Below, one piece after another: positions 17,373 to 26,012 of a stretch of DNA of 51,396 nt. The stretch is taken from positions 1 to 51,396 of the forward strand of contig JANWHQ010000147.1 in the NCBI GenBank assembly GCA_025450315.1. The letters are read 5' to 3'. The position numbers were made by a program, and so were the translations under genes. The notes under the pieces were generated by a model that saw nothing but the letters and a program-made list of their open reading frames with translations, was not told where the DNA came from and ran no database searches. Positions within the stretch are counted from its first letter, which is position 1. Every line of letters begins with the position of its first letter. The stretch is from Caulobacteraceae bacterium (GTDB lineage Bacteria; Pseudomonadota; Alphaproteobacteria; Caulobacterales; Caulobacteraceae).

Positions 17373-18367
17373 CGCAGCAGGCCCCCGCCGAGAAGGTAGG
17401 CGGCGGCCGCGATCAGCCCGGCCATGGGCATGGTGACGATCCAGGCGATCACGATGCCGCGCGCCACTCCCCATCGCACCGCCGCGGTGCGCCTGGCCGC
17501 GCCCACGCCGATGATGGCGCCGGTGATGGTGTGGGTGGTCGATACCGGAACGCCCAGATAGGTCGCGGTGAACAGGGTGATCGCCCCGCCGGTCTCGGCG
17601 CAGAAGCCCTGCATGGGGCTGAGACGGGTGATCTTCGAACCCATGGTGTGAACAATGCGCCAGCCGCCCGCCAGGGTGCCGAGCGCCATGGCCGTCTGGC
17701 ACGACAGCACGACCCAGAGCGGCACCCGGAAGGCTCCATGTCCGCCGGCGTGGGCGAAGAGCAGCACGGCGATGATCCCCATGGTCTTTTGCGCGTCGTT
17801 GCCGCCGTGGCCCAGCGAATAGAGCGAAGCGGACACGAATTGCAGCGATCGGAACAGGCGGTCCACCGCCGCAGGGCGCGAGCGCACGAAGATCCAGGAG
17901 ACGAGCAGCACCAGCAGGAGCGCCAGCACGAATCCGAACAGGGGGGAGACCACGATGCCGGCGGCGGTCTTGCCGACCCCGCCCCAGACGATCGCCTTCA
18001 GCCCCGCCTTGGCCAGGCCCGCCCCGACCAGGCCGCCGACCAGGGCGTGGGAGGAGGAGGACGGGATGCCGGCCAGCCAGGTGATGACGTTCCAGACGAT
18101 GGCGCCGGTCAGGGCGCCGAAGATCACCCGGTCGGTGACCACGTCCAGCGCCACGATGCCGGACCCCACGGTCTTGGCCACGTGCAGGCCGAACACCAGG
18201 AAGGCCAGGAAGTTGAAGACCGACGCCCAGATCACCGCGTAGCGCGGCCGCAGCACCCGGGTGGAGACGATGGTGGCGATGGAGTTGGCCGCGTCGTGCA
18301 ACCCGTTCAGGAAGTCGAACAGCAGGGCGACGGCGACCAGGATCCAGAGCGTGAGCGAAGCGTCCAT
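17369..18367 (-). CDS. pit: PiT-family inorganic phosphate transporter
   Basis: A 332-residue integral membrane protein with the two inverted PiT signatures: FDFLNGLHDAANSIATIVST near the N-terminus and GGNDAQKTMGII in the second half, plus SSSSHALVGGLVG and PVSTTHTITGAIIG. Members import phosphate, often as metal-phosphate, using the proton or sodium gradient. It sits 4 bp after the DUF47 gene and overlaps the NUDIX gene, the usual DUF47-PiT order with a NUDIX appended. Confidence 0.94.
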   Translation of the reverse strand: MDASLTLWILVAVALLFDFLNGLHDAANSIATIVSTRVLRPRYAVIWASVFNFLAFLVFGLHVAKTVGSGIVALDVVTDRVIFGALTGAIVWNVITWLAGIPSSSSHALVGGLVGAGLAKAGLKAIVWGGVGKTAAGIVVSPLFGFVLALLLVLLVSWIFVRSRPAAVDRLFRSLQFVSASLYSLGHGGNDAQKTMGIIAVLLFAHAGGHGAFRVPLWVVLSCQTAMALGTLAGGWRIVHTMGSKITRLSPMQGFCAETGGAITLFTATYLGVPVSTTHTITGAIIGVGAARRTAAVRWGVARGIVIAWIVTMPMAGLIAAAAYLLGGGLLR

Positions 18368-18371
18368 CGCC

Positions 18372-19010
18372 CTAGAGGTGCTCGATCAGGATGCCGCTGA
18401 CGGAGTTGGAGACATCCTCGAAACGGTCGATCACCTTCTCCAGGTGGTCCAGGATGTCGGCGCCGACGATGAAGTCCATCGGCCGGTCCTGGCTCTTGCC
18501 GAACAGCCGCTTCATGCCCGCGTCATAGACGTCGTCCGAACGGTTCTCGATACGGGTCACCGCCTCGGCGATGGCGTTCAGCCGGGCGGCGTTCCTGCCC
18601 ATGTCGCGCAAAAGCTCGGTGGCCTCGACGGTCAGGTAGGCGGCCTGGATCGCCAGGTCGCCCATCTCGCGCATCTCGGGCTGGAACTCGGCGACCTCGA
18701 ACAGCGCGATCGACTTGGCGGTCTTCTGCATCTGGTCGATGGCGTCATCGAGCGCGGTGGTCAGGTCGCGGATGTCGCCGCGGTCGAACGGGGTGATGAA
18801 GGTGCGCCGGACGGCCAGGAACACCGTGCGGGTGACCTCGTCGGCGGCCTCCTCGTGGCGGATGATGGCGGCGCACGCCGCCGTCATGCCGGGGCCGCCG
18901 TCCAGCAGCTCGCGCAGGGCCTCAGCCCCCAGGACCAGCAGCCGCGCGTGGGCGGTGAAATGGTCGAAGAAGCTCTGTTCGCGCGGCAACAGCGCCTGGA
19001 ACCACCGCAT
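18372..19010 (-). CDS. DUF47/PhoU-like accessory protein of PiT
   Basis: A 212-residue all-helical protein of the DUF47 (PhoU-related) family. It has the expected start MRWFQALLPREQSFFDHFTAH, the E/D-rich metal-binding helix repeats (HEEAADEVTRTVF, FDRGDIRDLTTALDDAIDQM) and ADILDHLEKVIDRFEDVSN near the end. Such proteins are encoded beside PiT transporters and are thought to regulate them. It heads the cluster DUF47-PiT-NUDIX-phosphatase. Confidence 0.93.
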   Translation of the reverse strand: MRWFQALLPREQSFFDHFTAHARLLVLGAEALRELLDGGPGMTAACAAIIRHEEAADEVTRTVFLAVRRTFITPFDRGDIRDLTTALDDAIDQMQKTAKSIALFEVAEFQPEMREMGDLAIQAAYLTVEATELLRDMGRNAARLNAIAEAVTRIENRSDDVYDAGMKRLFGKSQDRPMDFIVGADILDHLEKVIDRFEDVSNSVSGILIEHL

Positions 19011-19079
19011 CCGTTCATCCGTATCGGGACGATGTGAGTCGCGGCGAGCTTAGGCGGCGCCCGGATTCGCTTCCAGGCC

Positions 19080-19457
19080 TTAGGCCTGCTGCTGCTTCTT
19101 CAGCTCCATGTTCTCGCGGAACAGGGTCATGAGCGACTGGAACGGGCCCTCGAGATAGGCCTTCAGCACCGGCATCTGGGCCGGGTCGACGCCCACGCCC
19201 TGGGCCAGGCGGGCGATGATGCCGTCGGAGTCGGCCAGGTATTCGCCCGGGGCGACCTGGGCGGCCGGGAAGCTGACCTTCTCCAGATGCGGGCCGACCT
19301 CGCCGCGGATCTGCTGCTCGGCGTCCGTGCCGGGCGTGAAGTCCTTGACCTCGACCGAGTCCCGCAGACCCGATTCCAACAGGAAGATCCGGATCTTCAT
19401 GCAGAACGGACACTTGTCCTTCAGGTAGATGGTCGGGCGGAAGGTCTGGTCGTTCAT
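19080..19457 (-). CDS. Glutaredoxin/GST-N-like thioredoxin-fold protein
   Basis: The product is 125 residues from the ATG at 19457, preceded by GGAGA. The N-terminal 75 residues have a glutaredoxin-like fold with KDKCPFCMKIRIFLLE (CPFC at about 16-19), VEVKDF, a VSFPAAQV cis-Pro turn and YLADSDGII, matching the GST N-terminal/glutaredoxin superfamily. A helical tail follows (MPVLKAYLEGPFQSLMTLFRENMELKK). It may reduce disulfides or bind glutathione in the cytoplasm. It is the last gene of a five-gene unit with two DUF6644-like membrane proteins; a redox link to them is inferred. Confidence 0.83.
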   Translation of the reverse strand: MNDQTFRPTIYLKDKCPFCMKIRIFLLESGLRDSVEVKDFTPGTDAEQQIRGEVGPHLEKVSFPAAQVAPGEYLADSDGIIARLAQGVGVDPAQMPVLKAYLEGPFQSLMTLFRENMELKKQQQA

Positions 19458-19489
19458 CGGGGGTCTCCTCTGCGGCCCAGCCGCGGGGA

Positions 19490-20101
19490 TCAGTGCGGGG
19501 CGGCCGGCGAGGCCGCGGGCGCGCCGGACTCGGCTGGTGCGCTGGACGAGCCCAGGAACGAATCGAAATCGATCCCGGCCGGCGGCGCGTTCTCCTTGGC
19601 CTGGGCGCCGGTGGTGGTGAAGCCCACCGAGCGGCCCATGAAGATCACCCCCAGCCACAGCAAAAGCGACAGCGTCGCCGCCACCCGCGCGCGCATGGGC
19701 GCCGCCTTCTCGCCGCCCCAGCGGTCGCCGCTGCGGGCCAGGGTCAGCTGGAACACCAGCATGTTGAGCCCGGCCAGGGCCATCAGCGCGAACTTCAGCC
19801 GGAAGAAGGTGTTGTCGACGTAGACGCGGGCGTTGGTGGTGAACATCAACGAGCCGGTCAGGACGGCAAGGCCGAACGCGGCCCAGGTCCACTTCAGGAC
19901 GTCCGAGGAGATGCGCGTGTAGGACCTCTGGGTCCCCGCGATCCCCAGCAGGCGCAGATCGACGATCATGATGGTCCCGAACACGAGGCCCAGCGCGATG
20001 ACGTGCGTCGCCTCCAGCAACGGGAAGATGTAGAGCGAGTTGCGGATGCCGGTCGCGACGCCGGAGTGCTCCAGGCTCTCGAGGAAGGGCGTCAGGTTCA
20101 T
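19490..20101 (-). CDS. DUF6644-like membrane protein (copy 2)
   Basis: A 203-residue protein starting at the ATG that overlaps the upstream stop by 4 bp. It has about four hydrophobic helices, including FPLLEATHVIALGLVFGTIMIVD, WAAFGLAVLTGSLMF, FRLKFALMALAGLNMLVF and LLLWLGVIFMGRSVGF, and an Ala/Pro/Ser-rich tail. The patterns match the DUF6644 family as I recall it; function is unknown. His in EATHVIAL and its counterpart in the paralogue (QSIHIAGI) could bind a metal or heme, but that is speculation. It is paralogous to the gene just upstream. Confidence 0.8.
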   Translation of the reverse strand: MNLTPFLESLEHSGVATGIRNSLYIFPLLEATHVIALGLVFGTIMIVDLRLLGIAGTQRSYTRISSDVLKWTWAAFGLAVLTGSLMFTTNARVYVDNTFFRLKFALMALAGLNMLVFQLTLARSGDRWGGEKAAPMRARVAATLSLLLWLGVIFMGRSVGFTTTGAQAKENAPPAGIDFDSFLGSSSAPAESGAPAASPAAPH

Positions 20102-20637
20102 TGGATCGACCCGGTCGAGACCGAGGGCGACAGCTTGCCCCAGATCTGGTCGTAGGCGATGAACCGCCCCAGGAAGATGATCGCGATCCAGACGACCAAG
20201 GTCGCGATCGCCATGGCCTTGACCGAGCCTTTGCGGGCGAGCGTCCCGTCCCACTCCGCCGCATGGGCGTGGACCGAGCGCTGAAAGGCCCAGGCCACCA
20301 GGGCGCCGACCACGACCAGGAACATCTTCATCCAGAAGGACACGGTGTCGATCGCGCGCGGCTCGCAAAGGATGATCAGCAGCCCGGTGGCCAGCATCAG
20401 CCACAGGGCGCCGGTGAGCCAGGGGCCGAACCGTTCCTGGGTCTGCAGCACCGTCCGGTCGCCGCCGGCGACGCCCAGGACGCGCAGGGTCATCATCAGC
20501 ACGCAGGCCAGCACCACGCCGATGCCGGCGATGTGGATGGATTGCATCACCGGCATGAACCAGGCCTCGTTCTTCTGAAGCAGGAGGCTGGGCGGGGTGG
20601 CCTGGATCCAGTCGTGCAGGGCCTTCAATACGCTCAT
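20098..20637 (-). CDS. DUF6644-like membrane protein (copy 1)
   Basis: A 179-residue protein with four predicted helices (MQSIHIAGIGVVLACVLMM, ALWLMLATGLLIIL, MKMFLVVVGALVAWAF, AIATLVVWIAIIFLGRFIAY). It shares helix order and the LRVLGVAG/RLLGIAG turn with the next gene, so the two look like a tandem or heterodimeric pair. It starts 13 bp after a DUF6152 gene. Function unknown; the context is periplasmic secreted proteins and a glutaredoxin-like protein. Confidence 0.8.
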   Translation of the reverse strand: MSVLKALHDWIQATPPSLLLQKNEAWFMPVMQSIHIAGIGVVLACVLMMTLRVLGVAGGDRTVLQTQERFGPWLTGALWLMLATGLLIILCEPRAIDTVSFWMKMFLVVVGALVAWAFQRSVHAHAAEWDGTLARKGSVKAMAIATLVVWIAIIFLGRFIAYDQIWGKLSPSVSTGSIQ

Positions 20638-20650
20638 CGAGACCGCACGC

Positions 20651-21124
20651 TCAGAATCCGGCGCCGCCGTAGAACTGGACGCCCTTGACCGTGGCGCAGT
20701 TCTGGCCCGGCGCCGGCGGGGACTTCCAGGGGCACTTGGCGATGGCCGAGCCGCCCGCGCGCGAGCCGAAGCTCGACCCGTCGCGCATGGGGTTCACCTT
20801 CACGCTGAAGATGGTGCCGGCCGGGAAGGAGGCGGCGGTGACGCCCTGCTCGGCCATGGCGGCCGCGCCGGCCATCTCCACGCCGTAGTCCACGTTCTTG
20901 CCGTCCTTCTTCACCAGCTTGCCGTCAGGCCCGATGAGGAAGAAGTGCAGCTCGGCATGGTTGGCCTGGGCGATGAACTGGGTGGTCACTCCGGTCAGCA
21001 CCAGTAGCTTGGTCTGATCGTACATGGCGAACGAGTGGTGGGCCGACGCCGGGCCCGCCAGGGCGAGAAGCGACGCGGCTCCCACCGCGGCGGCCGCCAT
21101 GACTGCGTTCGAAACTGACTGCAT
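20651..21124 (-). CDS. DUF6152-family secreted protein (copy A)
   Basis: A 157-residue protein from the ATG at 21124. The signal peptide ends GPASA, giving a mature N-terminus HHSFAMYD, the hallmark of the DUF6152 group. A compact domain of about 65 residues (QFIAQANHAELHFFLIGPDGK) is followed by a tail with KVNPMRDGSSFG. Function is unknown. A second, shorter member at 32224-32640 shares the HHSFAM(Y/F)D start. Here it lies between the WDGDTLV secreted protein gene and two membrane protein genes. The mature N-terminal His-His might bind copper; this is inference. Confidence 0.83.
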   Translation of the reverse strand: MQSVSNAVMAAAAVGAASLLALAGPASAHHSFAMYDQTKLLVLTGVTTQFIAQANHAELHFFLIGPDGKLVKKDGKNVDYGVEMAGAAAMAEQGVTAASFPAGTIFSVKVNPMRDGSSFGSRAGGSAIAKCPWKSPPAPGQNCATVKGVQFYGGAGF

Positions 21125-21173
21125 GTTCAATTGATCCTCTCCCTCACGGCGCGGCCTCCCCCTTGCGCGTACC

Positions 21174-22625
21174 CTATTTGAAGATGTCCAGCACGTCCTT
21201 GGGCACGTCGCCGTCGTCGGGCTTGTCCCAGCCTTGCTCGAACCACTTCTCCCAGTTCTTGGCCCAGGGACGGCCATAGTAGTCGACGTAGTCCGGATCG
21301 GAGGCGGTCAGCTGCTTGGGCCGGCCGTTCACGTTCTTGATGTTCGACAGGCACTCGATGAAGGTGAAGCGGGCCCGCGGGCTGTCGGCCGGCGCGATGC
21401 GGATGTAGCGGTCCCTCAGGTGCACGGGCTGGACCAGGGCCGCGGGATCGTACCAGACCGCGTCATGGGAGATGCCGATGAATTTGTGGGCCTTGTCGTA
21501 GATCGGCTTGAAGGTCTCGACCGCCTGCATCTGGGCGCTGAACTCGAACATGGTGTGCTGGGTCCAGGGCTGGATGTCGGAGGTCCAGGCCACCAGGGTG
21601 TCGCCGTCCCAGAAGCCGACCGTCTCGCCATACCACTGAGGCACCTGCTGCACCGGCTCGCGGCCGATCAGAATCTCACGATAGAAGTTGTCGGCCACCC
21701 CACCCATGGTCTGGACCTTGTAGGGGGTCACGGTCAGCTCGAAGTTCGAGGCTTGCGACGCAGCCGCCCATATCCTGACGAAGCCTTCCGGATAGCAGAA
21801 CGAGGCGTTCCACTGTTTCGAATTGTCGACGCCCTCGTGGTAGAGCATCTGGACGTAGCGGGTCTGATAGGCCGGCGTCAGCAGCGAGAGGACGGTCGGC
21901 ACCTGGTTGATGCCTCCCCAGATCCAGCGCTCGCCGCGGCCGGGGCCGCCGTTGCGCCGGTCGTCGAGGTAGGTCCCGATGGGGACGTCGCTGGAGTCCG
22001 GGTCGCGGCTGTAGAAGCCGTCCCAGTCCGGCGTCGTGGCCTTGGTGTACTTGGTCGGGCCGCCGTGCGCCTTGGCCTTGGCGAGCAGCGCCTCGTAGTG
22101 CTCCTTGGCGGTCTTGTAGGGCAGGTGGCTGACGATCTTGTCGCGCGGGAAGACGTTGTCGCAGCTCGAGCCCCACGAGGCCGAGGTCGGCGGGTTCTTG
22201 CCGATCTTGCCGGACTCCCACATCCACTCGACGATCACCCGCGGCGTGTTGCAGCGGAAGTAGCGCGGATCGGTCCAGTACTGCTTGTCCTTGTAGAAGT
22301 TCTTGGAGCTGTAGAGGTCGATGGGCAGGGGCTCGACGCCCTTGGGCGGCCCGACCGTGGTCGGGGGCCCGCTGCCCAGCGGCGGTCCGCCGCGCCCGCG
22401 CATGTAGGACAGGTCGAACGGATAGGGCACGCCGAATGGCCCAACCAGCCGGCGCAGGTTGGGAGGAACCGATGCGTCGCCCCGGGGCGCCGCGGCCGAG
22501 GCGGCCGCCGGCGGCGGGCTCGCCGCGGGGGCCGGCGCGGGACTCGGGGTGGACTGGGCCGCCGCCTGGCTACCCGCAACGGCGATCAACGCCGCGCCCA
22601 TGACCGTGAGCGTGGACAATTTCAT
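21174..22625 (-). CDS. Large secreted protein of the WDGDTLV family, unknown function
   Basis: A 483-residue protein from the ATG at 22625, with a signal peptide ([24 protein letters not shown]), a Pro/Ala-rich linker, then a long globular region. Near residues 310-360 it has the pattern [11 protein letters not shown]...[20 protein letters not shown]. The same pattern ([20 protein letters not shown]) occurs in the shorter protein at 31493-32227, and both genes lie next to DUF6152 genes. The longer frame upstream of 22625 is not used: it lacks a signal peptide and runs into the divergent gene. No enzyme family is recognisable. Confidence 0.83.
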   Translation of the reverse strand: MKLSTLTVMGAALIAVAGSQAAAQSTPSPAPAPAASPPPAAASAAAPRGDASVPPNLRRLVGPFGVPYPFDLSYMRGRGGPPLGSGPPTTVGPPKGVEPLPIDLYSSKNFYKDKQYWTDPRYFRCNTPRVIVEWMWESGKIGKNPPTSASWGSSCDNVFPRDKIVSHLPYKTAKEHYEALLAKAKAHGGPTKYTKATTPDWDGFYSRDPDSSDVPIGTYLDDRRNGGPGRGERWIWGGINQVPTVLSLLTPAYQTRYVQMLYHEGVDNSKQWNASFCYPEGFVRIWAAASQASNFELTVTPYKVQTMGGVADNFYREILIGREPVQQVPQWYGETVGFWDGDTLVAWTSDIQPWTQHTMFEFSAQMQAVETFKPIYDKAHKFIGISHDAVWYDPAALVQPVHLRDRYIRIAPADSPRARFTFIECLSNIKNVNGRPKQLTASDPDYVDYYGRPWAKNWEKWFEQGWDKPDDGDVPKDVLDIFK

Positions 22626-22773
22626 TCTGGCGTTCCTCCGATTCCAGCTTAGCCGGTCGGAGCGCCGCGCAAACCTATTTGTTTGAGTCAAAATACCGCC
22701 GGCCCGGCCGCCGTCCCCGGCTTGACGCCATCCCGCGCCTGTCCGAGCGTCGCGCCAGGGCAAGGAGCGTCGG

Positions 22774-23616
22774 ATGTCGATCGAAGAGGGCCAGTCGGGC
22801 CGGACCGTCCAGGGCAGCATCAGCTATTTCGGCCAGGCGCCGGAGAAACCCACCTTCCACGCCCAGGATCATCGCCGCGACAACTGGCAGGCCGATCAGC
22901 GGACCGTCACCTTCCACGACGCCCGCACCTGGACCCGGCCGCCGACGCTCGAGCGCGAAGGGGTGTGCGTCGCGGACTTCCCGACCTCGATCGACTTCAC
23001 CGACTCTCAGCAGGTCAAGCAGCGCTACGGCCACGAGATCGCCGAGGTGGTGAAGGCCCTGACCGGCGCCAAGCGGGTGTTCGGCTTCCCCCAGGGCCAC
23101 ATGCGCTTTTCGCCCAGGTCGAACCGCTACCAGACCGGCCAGAACACCCAGCCGGCCCACTTCCCCCACGTCGACTGCTCGCCCAACACCGCCCACGGCC
23201 TGATCGCCAACTCCTATTTCGGCGCGCCCAAGGAAGAGCTGAAGCCGAACCAGCGGCTGGTGGGCTTCAACGTCTGGCGCGTGGTCTCCGAGCCGCCCCA
23301 GGACTGGCCGCTGGCGGCCTGCGACATCCAGACCGTGGATCGGGACGACCTCGTGCTGGCGGACGGCGTCTACGACTACGGCGAAATGCCCTGGATGCGC
23401 GCGGAGGCCTATCTGGTGCGGCACAATCCCAGGCACCGCTGGATCTACTTCAGCGACATGCGGCCGGACGAGGCGCTGATCTTCCGCGCCTATGGTTCTG
23501 AGCCCGACTGGATCGCGCCGGCGCCCCACACCGCCTTCGCCGACCCGACCTGCCCGCCCGAGGCAGGGGGCCGGATCAGCGTCGAATCCCGCTGCTACGC
23601 CATTTTCGAGGACTGA
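22774..23616 (+). CDS. CmcJ/NvfI-family putative Fe(II)/2-oxoglutarate oxygenase (copy 1)
   Basis: A 280-residue protein of the CmcJ/NvfI group, a family with a double-stranded beta-helix core. Visible candidate ligands are His132 and Asp134 (FPHVDCS), distal His221 ([10 protein letters not shown]), and Arg238 (LIFRAYG), which could hold 2-oxoglutarate. A GGAG site precedes the ATG. The gene is divergent from the WDGDTLV secreted protein gene and is followed 4 bp later by a paralogue. Fungal and actinobacterial relatives act in natural-product tailoring; the bacterial substrate is unknown. Confidence 0.85.
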   Translation: MSIEEGQSGRTVQGSISYFGQAPEKPTFHAQDHRRDNWQADQRTVTFHDARTWTRPPTLEREGVCVADFPTSIDFTDSQQVKQRYGHEIAEVVKALTGAKRVFGFPQGHMRFSPRSNRYQTGQNTQPAHFPHVDCSPNTAHGLIANSYFGAPKEELKPNQRLVGFNVWRVVSEPPQDWPLAACDIQTVDRDDLVLADGVYDYGEMPWMRAEAYLVRHNPRHRWIYFSDMRPDEALIFRAYGSEPDWIAPAPHTAFADPTCPPEAGGRISVESRCYAIFED

Positions 23617-23620
23617 GGCC

Positions 23621-24439
23621 ATGCACGCCGAAGCCGCCGCCAGGGACCCCACCGCCTTCGAGGCGACGATCAACTACGTCGATCCGACCGCGCCGATCGG
23701 GGGCATCAACGACGTGGAGCGCGAGAAGTCGACCTTCACCCTGATCCCGCAACGGATGCGGATCGAGAGCGCCCGCGAGCGGCCCGAGCGCTTCGGGCTG
23801 GAGCGGACCGGCTTCACCTGGCTGAACCGGCCCACCGCCTGCCGCGACTTCTCCGATCCCGCCGAGGTCGAGAACGTCTACCTGCCCGAGGCGGCCGAGC
23901 TGGTGAAGGAGATCACCGGGGCGGACCTGGTGCTGGTGTTCGGCCACATCCAGCGCGACGGCGCCCTCAAGGCCTCCAGGCACGCGCCGGTCTACAATGC
24001 CCACGTCGACTACAACGTCGAGACCATCCGCGCCGTCGCCCGCAGGCTGCTGCCGCCGGAGGAGCACGAACGGCGCCTGGCCCAGCGCATCGTGCTGGTG
24101 AACACCTGGCGGCCGCTGGAGACGGTGGAAAGCTCGCCCCTGGCCCTTTGCGACGCCGCCTCGGTGTCGCGCCAGGACCTGGTCTATGGCCCGATTGGCG
24201 GAAACTCCGCCGCCGGGGTGCCGGACGCGGCGGGCTGGAACCTGGCCCACAACCCGGCGCACCGCTGGTTCTACCTGCCGCGGATGCAGCCCGACGAGGT
24301 CTATGTCTTCCGGCTCTGCGACACCGATCCGGACCGGCCGCAATGGACCGCCCATTGCTCGTTCGACGAGCCGCACCAGCCGCCCGGCGCCCGGCCGCGA
24401 CGCAGCATCGAGCTGCGCACCCTGGCCTTCGTGCCCTAG
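23621..24439 (+). CDS. CmcJ/NvfI-family putative oxygenase (copy 2)
   Basis: A 272-residue paralogue of the upstream gene, starting at the ATG 4 bp after its stop. Candidate metal and cosubstrate residues line up: His128-x-Asp130 (YNAHVDYN), His214 (HNPAHRWFY) and Arg231 (VYVFRLCD). The N-terminal domain (INYVDPTAPIGGINDVE) differs from copy 1, suggesting distinct substrates. The stop lies 2 bp from that of the convergent MarR gene. Co-transcription with copy 1 is near certain. Confidence 0.85.
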   Translation: MHAEAAARDPTAFEATINYVDPTAPIGGINDVEREKSTFTLIPQRMRIESARERPERFGLERTGFTWLNRPTACRDFSDPAEVENVYLPEAAELVKEITGADLVLVFGHIQRDGALKASRHAPVYNAHVDYNVETIRAVARRLLPPEEHERRLAQRIVLVNTWRPLETVESSPLALCDAASVSRQDLVYGPIGGNSAAGVPDAAGWNLAHNPAHRWFYLPRMQPDEVYVFRLCDTDPDRPQWTAHCSFDEPHQPPGARPRRSIELRTLAFVP

Positions 24440-24441
24440 GT

Positions 24442-24921
24442 CTAGTCTTCCGCAAGCGCCCTGTAGGACCGCTCCAGCAGCGACAGCAGCAGCCGGTATT
24501 CCTCCGGGCTCAGGGCCTGGCGGATCGGGCGGCCGACGGCGGCCACCGCCTCGTGCATCTGGTCGATCAGCACCTGGGCGGCCTCGGTGATGACCAGGGC
24601 GTGACGGCGGCGGTCCGCCGACGAGCGCACCCTGAGCGCCAGGCCGCGCTGCTCCAGCTCGTCGATGATCGGCACCACCGCGGACTTGTCCATGCCCAGC
24701 GCGCGGGCCAGGGCGGTCTGCGAACAGCCCGGATTGGCGGCGATCAGGGCCAGGGTCGAGAAGCCGCCGGTCTTCAGGCCGAAGGGCTCCAGCGCCTCCA
24801 TCATCCTGGCGCTGAGCAGGTTCCACAGCACCCGCACCCTGGGGCCCAGGAAGCTCTCGGTGAGGCCGGGGGCCAGCGGGACGCCGGCCTCGTCGGTGTC
24901 GATCGTCGCGGTCTCCGTCAC
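24442..24921 (-). CDS. MarR-family transcriptional regulator
   Basis: A 159-residue protein with the winged-helix core at about 45-115 (LALIAANPGCSQTALARALG, DKSAVVPIIDELEQRGLALRVRSSADRRRHALVITEAA). Such dimers repress genes for stress or catabolism and release DNA on binding phenolic ligands. It is convergent with the CmcJ-family pair and divergent from the selenium locus (152 bp to the flavoprotein start). Its target could be either neighbour; no clear palindrome settles this. Confidence 0.9.
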   Translation of the reverse strand: MTETATIDTDEAGVPLAPGLTESFLGPRVRVLWNLLSARMMEALEPFGLKTGGFSTLALIAANPGCSQTALARALGMDKSAVVPIIDELEQRGLALRVRSSADRRRHALVITEAAQVLIDQMHEAVAAVGRPIRQALSPEEYRLLLSLLERSYRALAED

Positions 24922-25073
24922 GGACGCCCTCCGGCCCAGCCGCGCATCGCCGGCGGTCGCTGAGTCCCGACGATCATAACCATCGAGTGCGTTCCCCGCG
25001 AGTTCCCGGCTTACGCATCCCGAAGCGGAAGGGCTAGGATCGACGCAACGGCCGGGAGGAGGCGACCTCGAAG

Positions 25074-26012
25074 ATGAGCGGCGAATACGATCTGGTGGTG
25101 ATCGGCGGCGGCATCGCCGGCCTCAGCGCGGCCCTGACCTCGGCGCGGCTCGGGCGGCGGACCGCCCTCCTGACCGGCGGGACCATCGGCGGCCAGCTGG
25201 TCAGCATCGAGAGGATCGACGGGGTCCCGGGCTTCGCCGAGCCTCCGCCGGGCTACGACTTCTGCCCGATCGGCCAGGAGCAGGCCGCCGCGGCGGGGGT
25301 CGAGTTCGTGATGGCCGAGGCGGACTCCCTGACGGCCGACGGCGAGCTCTGGAGGATCGGCAGCGCCGAGGGCGGGCTTGCGGCGCGCGCGGTGGTGATT
25401 GCCACCGGAACCGCCCTGGCCAAGCTGGGCGTGCCCGGCGAGGCGCGGCTGGCCGGCCGCGGCGTCAGCGAATGCGCGAGCTGCGACGCCCCGCTGCTGC
25501 GCGGCAGGACAGCGGTGGTGGCCGGCGGCGGCGACAGCGCCATGCAGGAGGCCCTGACCCTGGCCGCCTACCTGCAGCAGGTGGTCATGCTGGAGCGCGG
25601 CCCGGGCCTGACCGGCCAGCAGAGCTATCGGGACGAGGTGACGGCCAACCCGAGGATCGACATCCGCTTCGGCCAGGAGATCGCCGAGATCCTCGGCGAG
25701 GACGGGGTCGCCGGGGTCAGGATCCGCGACGCCGCCTCCGGCGCCGAGAGCGAGCTCGAGACGGCCGCCGTGTTCGCCTTCGTGGGCCTGGTCCCCAACA
25801 CCGCCCTGGTGGACGCGATCGCGCCGCTGGACGGCTCGGGCCGCATCCGCGTGGACGCGGCGATGCGCACGCCGGTGAAGGGCCTGGCGGCGGCCGGCAA
25901 CGTGCGCCAGGGCTCGCCGCATCGGGCGGCGGCGGCGATGGGCGACGGGGCGGCGGCGGCGGTGGCGCTGGACCGCTATCTGGCGAGCGGCGCGTGGCCA
26001 GGCCCGGATTGA
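25074..26012 (+). CDS. Thioredoxin-reductase-like FAD/NAD(P) oxidoreductase of the sel locus
   Basis: A 312-residue flavoprotein with the FAD motif IGGGIAG at 10-16, a redox CxxC (SECASCDAP, Cys134 and Cys137), the NADPH motif VVAGGGDSAMQEA at 149-161, and the second FAD motif near the C-terminus (KGLAAAGNVRQG). The length matches TrxR. Its stop TGA overlaps the proposed TTG start of selA, so it is translated just ahead of the selenocysteine machinery. A role in reducing a selenium compound or a selenoprotein partner is plausible but inferred. The CxxC uses two Cys codons; no UGA is read through. Confidence 0.88.
   Translation: MSGEYDLVVIGGGIAGLSAALTSARLGRRTALLTGGTIGGQLVSIERIDGVPGFAEPPPGYDFCPIGQEQAAAAGVEFVMAEADSLTADGELWRIGSAEGGLAARAVVIATGTALAKLGVPGEARLAGRGVSECASCDAPLLRGRTAVVAGGGDSAMQEALTLAAYLQQVVMLERGPGLTGQQSYRDEVTANPRIDIRFGQEIAEILGEDGVAGVRIRDAASGAESELETAAVFAFVGLVPNTALVDAIAPLDGSGRIRVDAAMRTPVKGLAAAGNVRQGSPHRAAAAMGDGAAAAVALDRYLASGAWPGPD

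Noticed and set aside
16884..17702. A long N-terminal extension on the NUDIX gene
   Set aside because: It lies inside the PiT gene in another frame; the ATG at 17372 with the 4-bp overlap is the clear start.
25481..25490. Possible selenocysteine in the TrxR-like CxxC
   Set aside because: Both positions are TGC Cys codons in an uninterrupted frame; no UGA is read through.
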